From the NCBI GenBank assembly GCA_958510875.1, contig OY294070.1:44291299-44355298 (forward strand): a stretch of DNA of 64,000 nt, read 5' to 3'. This DNA is from Endomychus coccineus (Eukaryota; Arthropoda; Insecta; Coleoptera; Endomychidae). Position 1 is the stretch's first letter. Every line of letters begins with the position of its first letter. Under the pieces are notes generated by a model that saw nothing but the letters and a program-made list of their open reading frames with translations, ran no database searches and was not told where the DNA came from. Position numbers and translations under genes: made by a program. Shown piece after piece: positions 22,814 to 34,574 of the stretch.

Positions 22814-24797
22814 TTCTCAAGAGGATGATGTGGACAAAAAGTATCAATCTTATCTAATTCACTGTAAAAATATAACATTGTTAAATTGTATCAATGTGGA
22901 ATCAAAAGTGAAGATTAGGAATTATTGAAGTAAAACATTCGAAAGATAAAATTAGAGATATTACGTAACAAATTTCTTGTTACGTTGGCCAAGTAGCCAA
23001 GCGTCATTTCTTTCTTTCTCTGTGAGTTCAGTGTAAAGGCATTTGAAACAACGAGCAATATGTTTCTAGATGTACTGCTTTCCAACCATTTGGATCGAAC
23101 ACTTTCCCGCTACTACAGCAAAATAAGCTTTAAGGGAGTTGACTTCTTTCCTGATTACGCCATCGATTTGCCCTTACAACTTCTCAAGAGGATGATGTGG
23201 ACAAAAAGTATCAATCTTATCTAATTCACTGTAATAATATAACATTGTTGAATTGTATCAATGTGGAATCAAAAGTGAAGATTAGGAATTATTGAAGTAA
23301 AACATTTGAAAGATAAAATTAGAGCTATTACGTAACAAATTTCTTGTTACGTTGGCCAAGTAGCCAAGCGTCATTTCTTTCTTTTTCCGTGAGTTCAGTG
23401 TAAAGGCATTTGAAACAAAGAGCAATATGTTTCTAGATGTACTGCTTTCCAACCATTTGGATCGAACACTTTCACGCTACTACTGCAAAATAAGCTTTAA
23501 GGGAGTTGACTTCTTTCCTGATTACGCCATCGATTTGCCCTTACAACTTCTCAAGAGGATGATGTGGACAAAAAGTATCAATCTTATCTAATTCACTGTA
23601 AAAATATAACATTGTTAAATTGTATCAATGTGGAATCAAAAGTGAAGATTAGGAATTATTGAAGTAAAACTTTCGAAAGATAAAATTAGAGCTATTACGT
23701 AACAAATTTCTTGTTACGTTGGCCAAGTAGCCAAGCGTCATTTCTTTCTTTCTCTGTGAGTTCAGTGTAAAGGCATTTGAAACAACGAGCAATATGTTTC
23801 TAGATGTACTGCTTTCCAACCATTTGGATCGAACACTTTCACGCTACTACTGCAAAATAAGCTTTAAGGGAGTTGACTTCTTTCCTGATTACGCCATCGA
23901 TTTGCCCTTACAACTTCTCAAGAGGATGATGTGGACAAAAAGTATCAATCTTATCTAATTCACTGTAAAAATATAACATTGTTAAATTGTATCAATGTGG
24001 AATCAAAAGTGAAGATTAGGAATTATTGAAGTAAAACATTCGAAAGATAAAATTAGAGCTATTACGTAACAAATTTCTTGTTACGTTGGCCAAGTAGCCA
24101 AGCGTCATTTCTTTCTTTCTCTGTGAGTTCAGTGTAAAGGCATTTGAAACAACGAGCAATATGTTTCTAGATGTACTGCTTTCCAACCATTTGGATCGAA
24201 CACTTTCACGCTACTACTGCAAAATAAGCTTTAAGGGAGTTGACTTCTTTCCTGATTACGCCATCGATTTGCCCTTACAACTTCTCAAGAGGATGATGTG
24301 GACAAAAAGTATCAATCTTATCTAATTCACTGTAAAAATATAACATTGTTAAATTGTATCAATGTGGAATCAAAAGTGAAGATTAGGAATTATTGAAGTA
24401 AAACTTTCGAAAGATAAAATTAGAGCTATTACGTAACAAATTTCTTGTTACGTTGGCCAAGTAGCCAAGCGTCATTTCTTTCTTTCTCTGTGAGTTCAGT
24501 GTAAAGGCATTTGAAACAACGAGCAATATGTTTCTAGATGTACTGCTTTCCAACCATTTGGATCGAACACTTTCACGCTACTACTGCAAAATAAGCTTTA
24601 AGGGAGTTGACTTCTTTCCTGATTACGCCATCGATTTGCCCTTACAACTTCTCAAGAGGATGATGTGGACAAAAAGTATCAATCTTATCTAATTCACTGT
24701 AAAAATATAACATTGTTAAATTGTATCAATGTGGAATCAAAAGTGAAGATTAGGAATTATTGAAGTAAAACATTCGAAAGATAAAATTAGAGCTATT

Positions 24798-24820
24798 ACG
24801 TAACAAGAAATTTGTTACGT
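24798..24820. repeat. Inverted hairpin in one satellite monomer
   Basis: Here the stem acgtaacaa is followed by loop gaaat and then ttgttacgt. This is the exact reverse complement of the 23-bp hairpin found in the other monomers (loop atttc). Three extra bases (act) follow before ttggcc. The rest of the monomer is in normal orientation. Confidence 0.9.
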
Positions 24821-27800
24821 ACTTGGCCAAGTAGCCAAGCGTCATTTCTTTCTTTCTCTGTGAGTTCAGTGTAAAGGCATTTGAAACAACGAGCAATATG
24901 TTTCTAGATGTACTGCTTTCCAACCATTTGGATCGAACACTTTCACGCTACTACTGCAAAATAAGCTTTAAGGGAGTTGACTTCTTTCCTGATTACGCCA
25001 TCGATTTGCCCTTACAACTTCTCAAGAGGATGATGTGGACAAAAAGTATCAATCTTATCTAATTCACTGTAATAATATAACATTGTTGAATTGTATCAAT
25101 GTGGAATCAAAAGTGAAGATTAGGAATTATTGAAGTAAAACATTCGAAAGATAAAATTAGAGCTATTACGTAACAAATTTCTTGTTACGTTGGCCAAGTA
25201 GCCAAGCGTCATTTCTTTCTTTCTCCGTGAGTTCAGTGTAAAGGCATTTGAAACAACGAGCAATATGTTTCTAGATGTACTGCTTTCCAACCATTTGGAT
25301 CGAACACTTTCACGCTACTACTGCAAAATAAGCTCTAAGGGAGTTGACTTGTTTCCTGATTACGCCATCGATTTGCCCTTACAACTTCTCAAGAGGATGA
25401 TGTGGACAAAAAGTATCAATCTTATCTAATTCACTGTAATAATATAACATGGTTGAATTGTATCAATGTGGAATCAAAAGTGAAGATTAGGAATTATTGA
25501 AGTAAAACATTCGAAAGATAAAATTAGAGCTATTACGTAACAAATTTCTTGTTACGTTGGCCAAGTAGCCAAGCGTCATTTCTTTCTTTCTCCGTGAGTT
25601 CAGTGTAAAGGCATTTGAAACAACGAGCAATATGTTTCTAGATGTACTGCTTTCCAACCATTTGGATCGAACACTTTCACGCTACTACTGCAAAATAAGC
25701 TTTAAGGGAGTTGACTTCTTTCCTGATTACGCCATCGATTTGCCCTTACAACTTCTCAAGAGGATGATGTGGACAAAAAGTATCAATCTTATCTAATTCA
25801 CTGTAATAATATAACATTGTTGAATTGTATCAATGTGGAATCAAAAGTGAAGATTAGGAATTATTGAAGTAAAACATTCGAAAGATAAAATTAGAGCTAT
25901 TACGTAACAAATTTCTTGTTACGTTGGCCAAGTAGCCAAGCGTCATTTCTTTCTTTCTCCGTGAGTTCAGTGTAAAGGCATTTGAAACAAAGAGCAATAT
26001 GTTTCTAGATGTACTGCTTTCCAACCATTTGGATCGAACACTTTCACGCTACTACTGCAAAATAAGCTCTAAGGGAGTTGACTTGTTTCCTGATTACGCC
26101 ATCGATTTGCCCTTACAACTTCTCAAGAGGATGATGTGGACAAAAAGTATCAATCTTATCTAATTCACTGTAAAAATATAACATTGTTAAATTGTATCAA
26201 TATGGAATCAAAAGTGAAGATTAGGAATTATTGAAGTAAAACATTCGAAAGATAAAATTAGAGCTATTACGTAACAAATTTCTTGTTACGTTGGCCAAGT
26301 AGCCAAGCGTCATTTCTTTCTTTCCCCGTGAGTTCAGTGTAAAGGCATTTGGAACAAAGAGCAATATGTTTCTAGATGTACTGCTTTCAACCATTTGGAT
26401 CGAACACTTTCAAGCTACTCCTGCAAAATAAGCTCTAAAGGAGTTGACTTGTTTCCTGATTACGCCATCGATTTGCCCTTACAACTTCTCAAGAGGATGA
26501 TGTGGACAAAAAGTATCAATCTTATCTAATTCACTGTAAAAATATAACATTGTTAAATTGTATCAATGTGGAATCAAAAGTGAAGATTAGGAATTATTGA
26601 AGAAAAACATTCGAAAGATAAAATTAGAGCTATTACGTAACAAATTTCTTGTTACGTTGGCCAAGTAGCCAAGCGTCATTTCTTTCTTTCTCTGTGAGTT
26701 CAGTGTAAAGGCATTTGAAACAACGAGCGCAATATGTTTCTAGATGTACTGCTTTCCAACCATTTGGATCGAACACTTTCACGCTACTACTGCAAAATAA
26801 GCTTTAAGGGAGTTGACTTCTTTCCTGATTACGCCATCGATTTGCCCTTACAACTTCTCAAGAGGATGATGTGGACAAAAAGTATCAATCTTATCTAATT
26901 CACTGTAATAATATAACATTGTTGAATTGTATCAATGTGGAATCAAAAGTGAAGATTGGGAATTATTGAAGTAAAACATTCGAAAGATAAAATTAGAGCT
27001 ATTACGTAACAAATTTCTTGTTACGTTGGCCAAGTAGCCAAGCGTCATTTCTTTCTTTCTGCGTGAGTTCAGTGTAAAGGCATTTGAAACAACGAGCAAT
27101 ATGTTTCTAGATGTACTGCTTTCCAACCATTTGGATCGAACACTTTCACGCTACTACTGCAAAATAAGCTTTAAGGAAGTTGACTTCTTTCCTGATTACG
27201 CCATCGATTTGCCCTTACAACTTCTCAAGAGGATGATGTGGACAAAAAGTATCAATCTTATCTAATTCACTGTAATAATATAACATTGTTGAATTGTATC
27301 AATGTGGAATCAAAAGTGAAGATTAGGAATTATTGAAGTAAAACATTCGAAAGATAAAATTAGAGCTATTACGTAACAAATTTCTTGTTACGTTGGCCAA
27401 GTAGCCAAGCGTCATTTGTTTCTTTCTCCGTGAGTTCAGTGTAAAGGCATTTGAAACAAAGAGCAATATGTTTCTAGATGTACTGCTTTCCAACCATTTG
27501 GATCGAACACTTTCACGCTACTACTGCGAAATAAGCTTTAAGGGAGTTGACTTCTTTCCTGATTACGCCATCGATTTGCCCTTACAACTTCTCAAGAGGA
27601 TGATGTGGACAAAAAGTATCAATCTTATCTAATTCACTGTAATAATATAATATTGTTGAATTGTATCAATGTGGAATCAAAAGTGAAGATTAGGAATTAT
27701 TGAAGTAAAACTTTCGAAAGATAAAATTAGAGCTATTACGTAACAAATTTCTTGTTACGTTGGCCAAGTAGCCAAGCGTCATTTCTTTCTTTCTCTGTGA

Positions 27801-28127
27801 GTTCAGTGTAAAGGCATTTGAAACAACGAGCGCAATATGTTTCTAGATGTACTGCTTTCCAACCATTTGGATCGAACACTTTCACGCTACTACTGCAAAA
27901 TAAGCTTTAAGGGAGTTGACTTCTTTCCTGATTACGCCATCGATTTGCCCTTACAACTTCTCAAGAGGATGATGTGGACAAAAAGTATCAGTCTTATCTA
28001 ATTCACTGTAAAAATATAACATTGTTAAATTGTATCAATGTGGAATCAAAAGTGAAGATTAGGAATTATTGAAGTAAAACTTTCGAAAGATAAAATTAGA
28101 GCTATTACGTAACAAATTTCTTGTTAC

Positions 28128-30330
28128 GTTGGCCAAGTAGCCAAGCGTCATTTCTTTCTTTCTCCGTGAGTTCAGTGTAAAGGCATTTGAAACAAAGAGC
28201 AATATGTTTCTAGATGTACTGCTTTCCAACCATTTGGATCGAACACTTTCACGCTACTACTGCAAAATAAGCTCTAAGGGAGTTGACTTCTTTCCTGATT
28301 ACGCCATCGATTTGCCCTTACAACTTCTCAAGAGGATGATGTGGACAAAAAGTATCAATCTTATCTAATTCACTGTAATAATATAACATTGTTGAATTGT
28401 ATCAATCTGGAATCAAAAGTGAAGATTAGGAATTATTGAAGTAAAACATTCGAAAGATAAAATTAGAGCTATTACGTAACAAATTTCTTGTTACGTTAGC
28501 CAAGTAGCCAAGCGTCATTTCTTTCTTTCTCCGTGAGTTCAGTGTAAAGGCATTTGAAACAACGAGCAATATGTTTCTAGATGTACTGCTTTCCAACCAT
28601 TTGGATCGAACACTTTCACGCTATTACTGCAAAATAAGCTTTAAGGGAGTTGACTTCTTTCCTGATTACGCCATCGATTTGCCCTTACAACTTCTCAAGA
28701 GGATGATGTGGACAAAAAGTATCAATCTTATCTAATTCACTGTAATAATATAACATTGTTGAATTGTATCAATGTGGAATCAAAAGTGAAGATTAGGAAT
28801 TATTGAAGTAAAACATTCGAAAGATAAAATTAGAGCTATTACGTAACAAATTTCTTGTTACGTTGGCCAAGTAGCCAAGCGTCATTTCTTTCTTTCTCCG
28901 TGAGTTCAGTGTAAAGGCATTTGAAACAAAGAGCAATATGTTTCTAGATGTACTGCTTTCAACCATTTGGATCGAACACTTTCAAGCTACTCCTGCAAAA
29001 TAAGCTCTAAAGGAGTTGACTTGTTTCCTGATTACGCCATCGATTTGCCTTTACAACTTCTCAAGAGGATGATGTGGACAAAAAGTATCAATCTTATCTA
29101 ATTCACTGTAATAATATAACATTGTTGAATTGTATCAATGTGGAATCAAAAGTGAAGATTAGGAATTATTGAAGTAAAACATTCGAAAGATAAAATTAGA
29201 GCTATTAAGTAACAAATTTCTTGTTACGTTGGCCAAGTAGCCAAGCGTCATTTCTTTCTTTCTCCGTGAGTTCAGTGTAAAGGCATTTGAAACAAAGAGC
29301 AATATGTTTCTAGATGTACTGCTTTCCAACCATTTGGATCGAACACTTTCACGCTACTACTGCAAAATAAGCTCTAAGGGAGTTGACTTCTTTCCTGATT
29401 ACGCCATCGATTTGCCCTTACAACTTCTCAAGAGGATGATGTGGACAAAAAGTATCAATCTTATCTAATTCACTGTAATAATATAACATTGTTGAATTGT
29501 ATCAATGTGGAATCAAAAGTGAAGATTAGGAATTATTGAAGTAAAACATTCGAAAGATAAAATTAGAGCTATTACGTAACAAATTTCTTGTTACGTTAGC
29601 CAAGTAGCCAAGCGTCATTTCTTTCTTTCTCCGTGAGTTCAGTGTAAAGGCATTTGAAACAACGAGCAATATGTTTCTAGATGTACTGCTTTCCAACCAT
29701 TTGGATCGAACACTTTCACGCTACTACTGCAAAATAAGCTTTAAGGGAGTTGACTTCTTTCCTGATTACGTCATCGATTTGCCCTTACAACTTCTCAAGA
29801 GGATGATGTGGACAAAAAGTATCAATCTTATCTAATTCACTGTAATAATATAACATTGTTGAATTGTATCAATGTGGAATCAAAAGTGAAGATTAGGAAT
29901 TATTGAAGTAAAACATTCGAAAGATAAAATTAGAGCTATTACGTAACAAATTTCTTGTTACGTTGGCCAAGTAGCCAAGCGTCATTTCTTTCTTTCTCCG
30001 TGAGTTCAGTGTAAAGGCATTTGAAACAAAGAGCAATATGTTTCTAGATGTACTGCTTTCAACCATTTGGATCGAACACTTTCAAGCTACTCCTACAAAA
30101 TAAGCTCTAAAGGAGTTGACTTGTTTCCTGATTACGCCATCGATTTGCCCTTACAACTTCTCAAGAGGATGATGTGGACAAAAAGTATCAATCTTATCTA
30201 ATTCACTGTAATAATATAACATTGTTGAATTGTATCAATGTGGAATCAAAAGTGAAGATTAGGAATTATTGAAGTAAAACATTCGAAAGATAAAATTAGA
30301 GCTATTACGTAACAAATTTCTTGTTACGTT
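28128..30330. repeat. Trimer higher-order repeat near the right end of the satellite
   Basis: A block of two type B monomers and one monomer of type A character is repeated twice with a 1,100-bp period. It is marked by the rare ttacgttagcc at 28491 and 29591 and by the tttcaacc form in the third unit. Confidence 0.75.
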
Positions 30331-30673
30331 GGCCAAGTAGCCAAGCGTCATTTCTTTCTTTCTCCGTGAGTTCAGTGTAAAGGCATTTGAAACAACGAGC
30401 AATATGTTTCTAGATGTACTGCTTTCCAACCATTTGGATCGAACACTTTCACGCTACTACTGCAAAATAAGCTCTAAGGGAGTTGACTTGTTTCCTGATT
30501 ACGCCATCGATTTGCCCTTACAACTTCTCAAGAGGATGATGTGGACAAAAAGTATCAATCTTATCTAATTCACTGTAATAATATAACATTGTTGAATTGT
30601 ATCAATGTGGAATCAAAAGTGAAGATTAGGAATTATTGAAGTAAAACATTCGAAAGATAAAATTAGAGCTATT

Positions 30674-31774
30674 TCATTGCGAATTTAATCTCCACTTTCA
30701 CATTCCATCAAAAGATACTTGTGTAAAATGTGACTTGTTTAAAACTAAACCAGAATGCGAAACCGATGAACAAGAACGGCGAAATTTGAATACTCAGCAC
30801 ATCTTGCACTTGCGTAAAGCTGAAAAAGCAAGAACAAGTTTGGCAAACGACAAGTGTTTGTCTACACTGAATAAGGGTAAAGTTTATGCTTTCACCTTCG
30901 ATCTGGAGAAGGAATTACCTTTTCCAAAATTAACCTGCTCAATCGCGTATTATAAAAGAAATATATATGTCTACAACCTAGGCATACATGAACTAGATGA
31001 GGAAGAAAGAGCTTTCATATACGTGTGGGACGAAACTACCGCATCACGGGGAGCACAAGAGATAGGTTCATCTATACGTAAGCATATACTAAAAAATGCA
31101 AGAAAAGCTAGCCACATTATTGTTTATAGCGATGCATGCGGCGGGCAAAACCGCAATTTTAAGCAATGCTTGTTTTGGCTTAAGCTCTTAGCGGACACGG
31201 AGGCGCAGATCATTGACCATAAATTCATGGTTTCTGGTCATTCCTTCCTGCCGAACGACCGGGATTTTGGCCACATAGAACAATATGCCAAGAACAGGAT
31301 AAAATATGTGCCTGAAAACTGGTACACAATAATAAAAAAATTCAGATCCAAAAAACCGTTTGTTGTTTGCGAGATGCATAGAAATATGATTTCAATTCCA
31401 CGAAATTATTGGAAGAGGCTGTAACACGCCGAACAAAAAACGAAAACAATAATCCCTTGGCTTGACTGCAAATTCAATGGCTACATTATGAAAAAAATGA
31501 GCCATACAAGATTTTTTATAAGACTACTCATAATGAAGATTTTTCTTTTGAAGTTATTAACTTGCTTCCAAACCGAAAAGGTGTTCATCGAAATTCCAAG
31601 AATGTTGACTTACCACCATTATACGAGTATTCTTTGCCAGTCAATGACAAAAAGAAAAAAAACATGGAAGAACTTTTTCAATTTATCCGTCCAATTCAAC
31701 AATAATATTTCAAAGACCCCAATGTAGATAGGAATATTGAAGATCTTGGTCCTCTCGAGGAAGAACAAGAATAA
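30674..31774 (+). pseudogene. 5'-truncated DUF7869-type transposon protein gene
   Basis: Coding sequence begins directly at the satellite junction, already in frame (H-C-E-F-N-L-H-F-H, then D-T-C-V-K-C-D). The frame stays open to a stop at 31422-31424. A frameshifted tail with W-L-Q-I-Q-W-L-H-Y-E and R-P-I-Q ends near 31774. Recognisable landmarks are F-T-F-D-L-E-K-E-L, Y-N-L-G-I-H-E-L, W-D-E-T-T-A-S-R-G-A-Q-E-I, V-Y-S-D-A-C-G-G-Q-N-R-N and G-H-S-F-L-P-N-D-R-D-F-G. The spaced aspartates (F-D-L, Y-S-D, N-D-R-D) suggest an RNase H-like DDE transposase fold; that is inference. The family is repetitive in arthropod genomes. The N-terminal half is missing, removed at the satellite boundary. A second, more divergent copy lies at 33254-38938. 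Confidence 0.7.
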
Positions 31775-32049
31775 TTAATTGTTTAACAAATTTTAACCAT
31801 TAAAAGTATAAATTTGACATTATTTTATTACCCCAGTAAATCTGAATGAACATCCAATTTTACGAAACGTTGAAAGACGTAGTGGTCCAAGTCACAAATG
31901 GACAGAAAAAACTGACAGAAATGGAAAAAATTCAGTTTTTTATCTCACAATTTTAGTTGAAACTATTCTAAACGAAATTCCAAAAGAATGATGTGATTTT
32001 TCCATTCAGGAATTTTCGATAACTCTTTAACTTTACATCCTTGTATTTC
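31775..32049. other. Flank between the two transposon blocks
   Basis: This is AT-rich sequence after the DUF7869-type coding end. A gtggtccaagtcac motif near 31890 recalls the gtggcctaagccac near the left end of the neighbouring element, so it may be the decayed right flank of the truncated transposon. Confidence 0.35.
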
Positions 32050-32908
32050 AGAACTTACTTTTTGACTTAGACCATTCTGGTTTTCAACGGCTCATATGTA
32101 AAACTTATGATTTAACTACATCCAAGTTAATCAATATTCTCAATAAAGTATCTAATTGGCTTCTTTTACATGGCTTTGAACTGTCAGCTGATAAATCCGC
32201 TATCTGCATTTATACTAGACATCACTCTCCCCCTAACCAACCCATAAACTTTGGTAGGTACAATATTCCTATGCAAGACGCAGTTAAATATTTGGGCGTT
32301 ACTCTGGATAAAAAGTTGAACTGGGTTATACATATAGACAATGTTGTCAATAAATGTAAAGAAGGGATAAATTTCTTACGATCTGTAACTAAAACGTGGT
32401 GGGGATGCGATGTAAAGACAGCTTTGCTTTTTTATAGAGCATATATTAGGTCCATAATTGACTATTGCTCCGTTTTATATGGATCTGCTTGTAAATCTAA
32501 ACTAATCAAAATAGATCGCATACAATACAAAGCTCTTAGGGTATGTCTTGGTGTCATGAGGTCCACACCGGTTGAAGGATATTTTAGTTGAAGCGCTGGG
32601 GCCTCCTCTTTATATCAGAAGAGAATTCTTAAGTGCCAAATTTCTGCTTAAAAATAAATTTTATGGCTCCCAATTTTTAAAGGAAGTGTCTGTTCTTAAC
32701 TCTCTGGATTTGACTAATAAATACTGGGTTTCAAGACCTTCTCCGCCTTTGTGCTTATCGTTCAGAAATCACTATGATCTATTAAATAACGTCGATACCT
32801 TCCCCACTTCTGAAGTTGCATTTGATCATTTTATTGAAGAAATCCCAACTATTATGCCGAATTACAGCGAACTTCCTTCAATTAATCCCATAATTTTACC
32901 AAGGTAAT
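32050..32908 (+). pseudogene. LINE reverse transcriptase, C-terminal part
   Basis: The frame begins around F-D-L-D-H-S-G and continues L-L-L-H-G-F-E-L-S-A-D-K-S, Y-L-G-V-T-L-D-K-K-L-N-W and Y-R-A-Y-I-R-S-I-I-D-Y-C-S-V-L-Y-G. These are the blocks that follow the catalytic Y-A-D-D motif in Jockey/R1-like reverse transcriptases. Y-A-D-D itself is not present, so the copy starts just downstream of the active site. A frameshift near 32575 joins it to the next frame (E-A-L-G-P-P-L-Y-I-R-R-E), which runs to a stop at 32905-32907 at the insertion point. The RNase H domain continues at 39352. It could not reverse-transcribe. Confidence 0.85.
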
Positions 32909-33253
32909 AATTGAGGTTATCAGAGCAAAAGTGGCCTAAGCCACAAATTCAAAAAAATGAGTTTGATATAGAAATCTATAGTTCATAAGGTATACTGTAG
33001 GGTAAAAGTGGTCTATGCAACCTTTGACAAAGTTTCAAGAGATGGCGAGACCGAATCTTTTGTTGCATTGCTTTAAAAAGTTTTAACTTGAGGGCATAAC
33101 CGGCCTAACCAACAAAATGTGGGATAGGCCACTGTTGCTTTATATTTTGAAATTTTTATTACAAACAAGTGTAAACAAAACAGGGGGATTTTTATTGCTC
33201 CTGGTCATTTAAAATTAAATAAATATAAAATACAAAAAATAATTTTGATCATC

Positions 33254-34566
33254 ATGGCCTCTACATCTTATACATTCATAGGTAAGTGGTGTAAATATTC
33301 CAAAAATTGTGAAAAGTGTTTTTAGGTTAGGTTAGGTCTAGTTGTTTTGTTGTTTCATTTTAAATGCCTTCTTTTTCGTTCTGTTTGTTAGTCTGTTCAC
33401 TACCAAAGATCTTAAATTTAAAAAATATCTACTCAAATGTTAATTAAGTAGTTTTGTCTATTGCAGGAAAGAAATTTACGGTGTTTAAATCAAAATTATA
33501 AAAGTCGTTTAGCATAACGTAATTTTTTCATTTCAGAATCTGAGGAAGAGCCTGAAGAACCTTTTCAAGACCCAGGGTCTGAATATATTCCCAGTGAGCC
33601 TGATCATGAGTACTTCTCTGACCGAAATACCTCTCCCGAGTGTGAGCCCCAACATGATGCAGAGCAGCAGCAGAGGAGTTCTCGCAAGCGTTTGAAACAA
33701 GAAAACAAGTTGAAACGTAATGTGGTAAAGAATAAAAGAAACCTTGGAGATGCATATGTAAGTAGATCAAAAAAACTTGTTCCCGCAAAAAAAGTTCAGT
33801 AATGTAGAAAACTGCTGTGGAGATCTCTGCTGGCAAAAGATACTACCAGAGCGTCAAGAGGCTATATTTAAAACATTTTACAAAATTGAATCATTTGATT
33901 CAAAGTCGGCTAACCTTTTTTCTTTAGTAGATGTTGTGAATGCATCAAGAGTTTACACCAATAAGGGTAACAATTCCAGAAGACAAAAAACCCGTATATT
34001 TTATTTACAAAATGAAACCGGTAACAAAATCTAAGTATGTAAAAGCTTTTTTAAGGGGGTTCTTAAAGTCTCAGATGGTAGAATAAGCAGAGTTTTGGTA
34101 AACAAAACAAAAGCCTTGCCTGCTCCAATAGATGGGAGGGGAAAGAAGCCTTCTGCTAACAAAACGCCGGATCATAAAGTTGATAAGGTCAAAGAATTCA
34201 TTGAAAAGTTTCCAAGCTATGAGTCGCACTACTCCAGGAAAAAAATCCAAACCGGAAATACTTAGCCCCATATTTAAATTTAAGTATAATGTATGACCTC
34301 TATAAGAAAGAACTAAGTTCAGAAAATGAACAACCTGTATCAAAATACATATTTTCTGAAATTTTTTCAAAGAAATTCAATTTACATTTCCATGCACCTG
34401 TTTCAGATTCATGTAAAAAGTGCGACTTATTTCAAAATAAATTGAAATTTGAAATGGACGTCGAAAAGAGTAAAAATTTAAGAACTGAAAGCTCCAGAGA
34501 GGGTATGAAATTAGATGCGGCGAAAAATGATCCAAAGGTGACGGCAATTACTTTTGATCTAATGTA
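33254..34566 (+). pseudogene. DUF7869-type transposon gene, 5' half, with an intron
   Basis: The ATG at 33254 opens a 28-base exon ending at 33281 before GTAAGT. Joining it to the acceptor TTTCAG at 33531-33536 keeps the frame and leads into an acidic stretch (E-S-E-E-E-P-E-E-P) and a basic one (R-K-R-L-K). Then follow C-C-G-D-L-C-W-Q-K, S-D-G-R-I-S-R-V-L, S-A-N-K-T-P-D-H-K, F-N-L-H-F-H-A-P-V-S-D-S-C-K-K-C-D and I-T-F-D-L, at which point the hAT element interrupts. Frameshifts occur near 33793 (an A-run) and 34240, with a stop at 34032-34034. A second possible acceptor lies at 33465-33466. The cysteines suggest zinc binding. The catalytic C-terminal half is at 38073-38938. Confidence 0.7.
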
Positions 34567-34574
34567 ACTCTGCC
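34567..34574. repeat. Left 8-bp target duplication of hAT
   Basis: actctgcc immediately precedes the element and recurs exactly at 38065-38072. Confidence 0.95.

Larger units (their letters stand above)
10411..30673. repeat. Satellite DNA array, 366-367-bp monomer, about 55 copies
   Basis: A monomer of 366 or 367 bp repeats head-to-tail for about 20.3 kb, for example with starts at 14561, 14928, 15295 and 15662. Two linked-variant types are mixed. Type A (366 bp) has tttccccgtgag, tttcaaccattt and aagctactcctgc. Type B (367 bp) has tttctccgtgag, tttccaaccattt and acgctactactgc. Nearly every monomer carries a perfect hairpin (stem acgtaacaa, loop atttc) followed by ttggccaa. Edge monomers, especially 10411-10560, are more diverged. 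Frames of 60-81 codons ending S-I-N-L-I appear in some type B units but shift in type A, so I regard them as non-coding. No known satellite family or CENP-B-like box was recognised. Confidence 0.97.

Noticed and set aside
10411..30673. Possible CRISPR array
   Set aside because: The repeat is 366-367 bp with no unique spacers, and the window is eukaryotic. It is satellite DNA.
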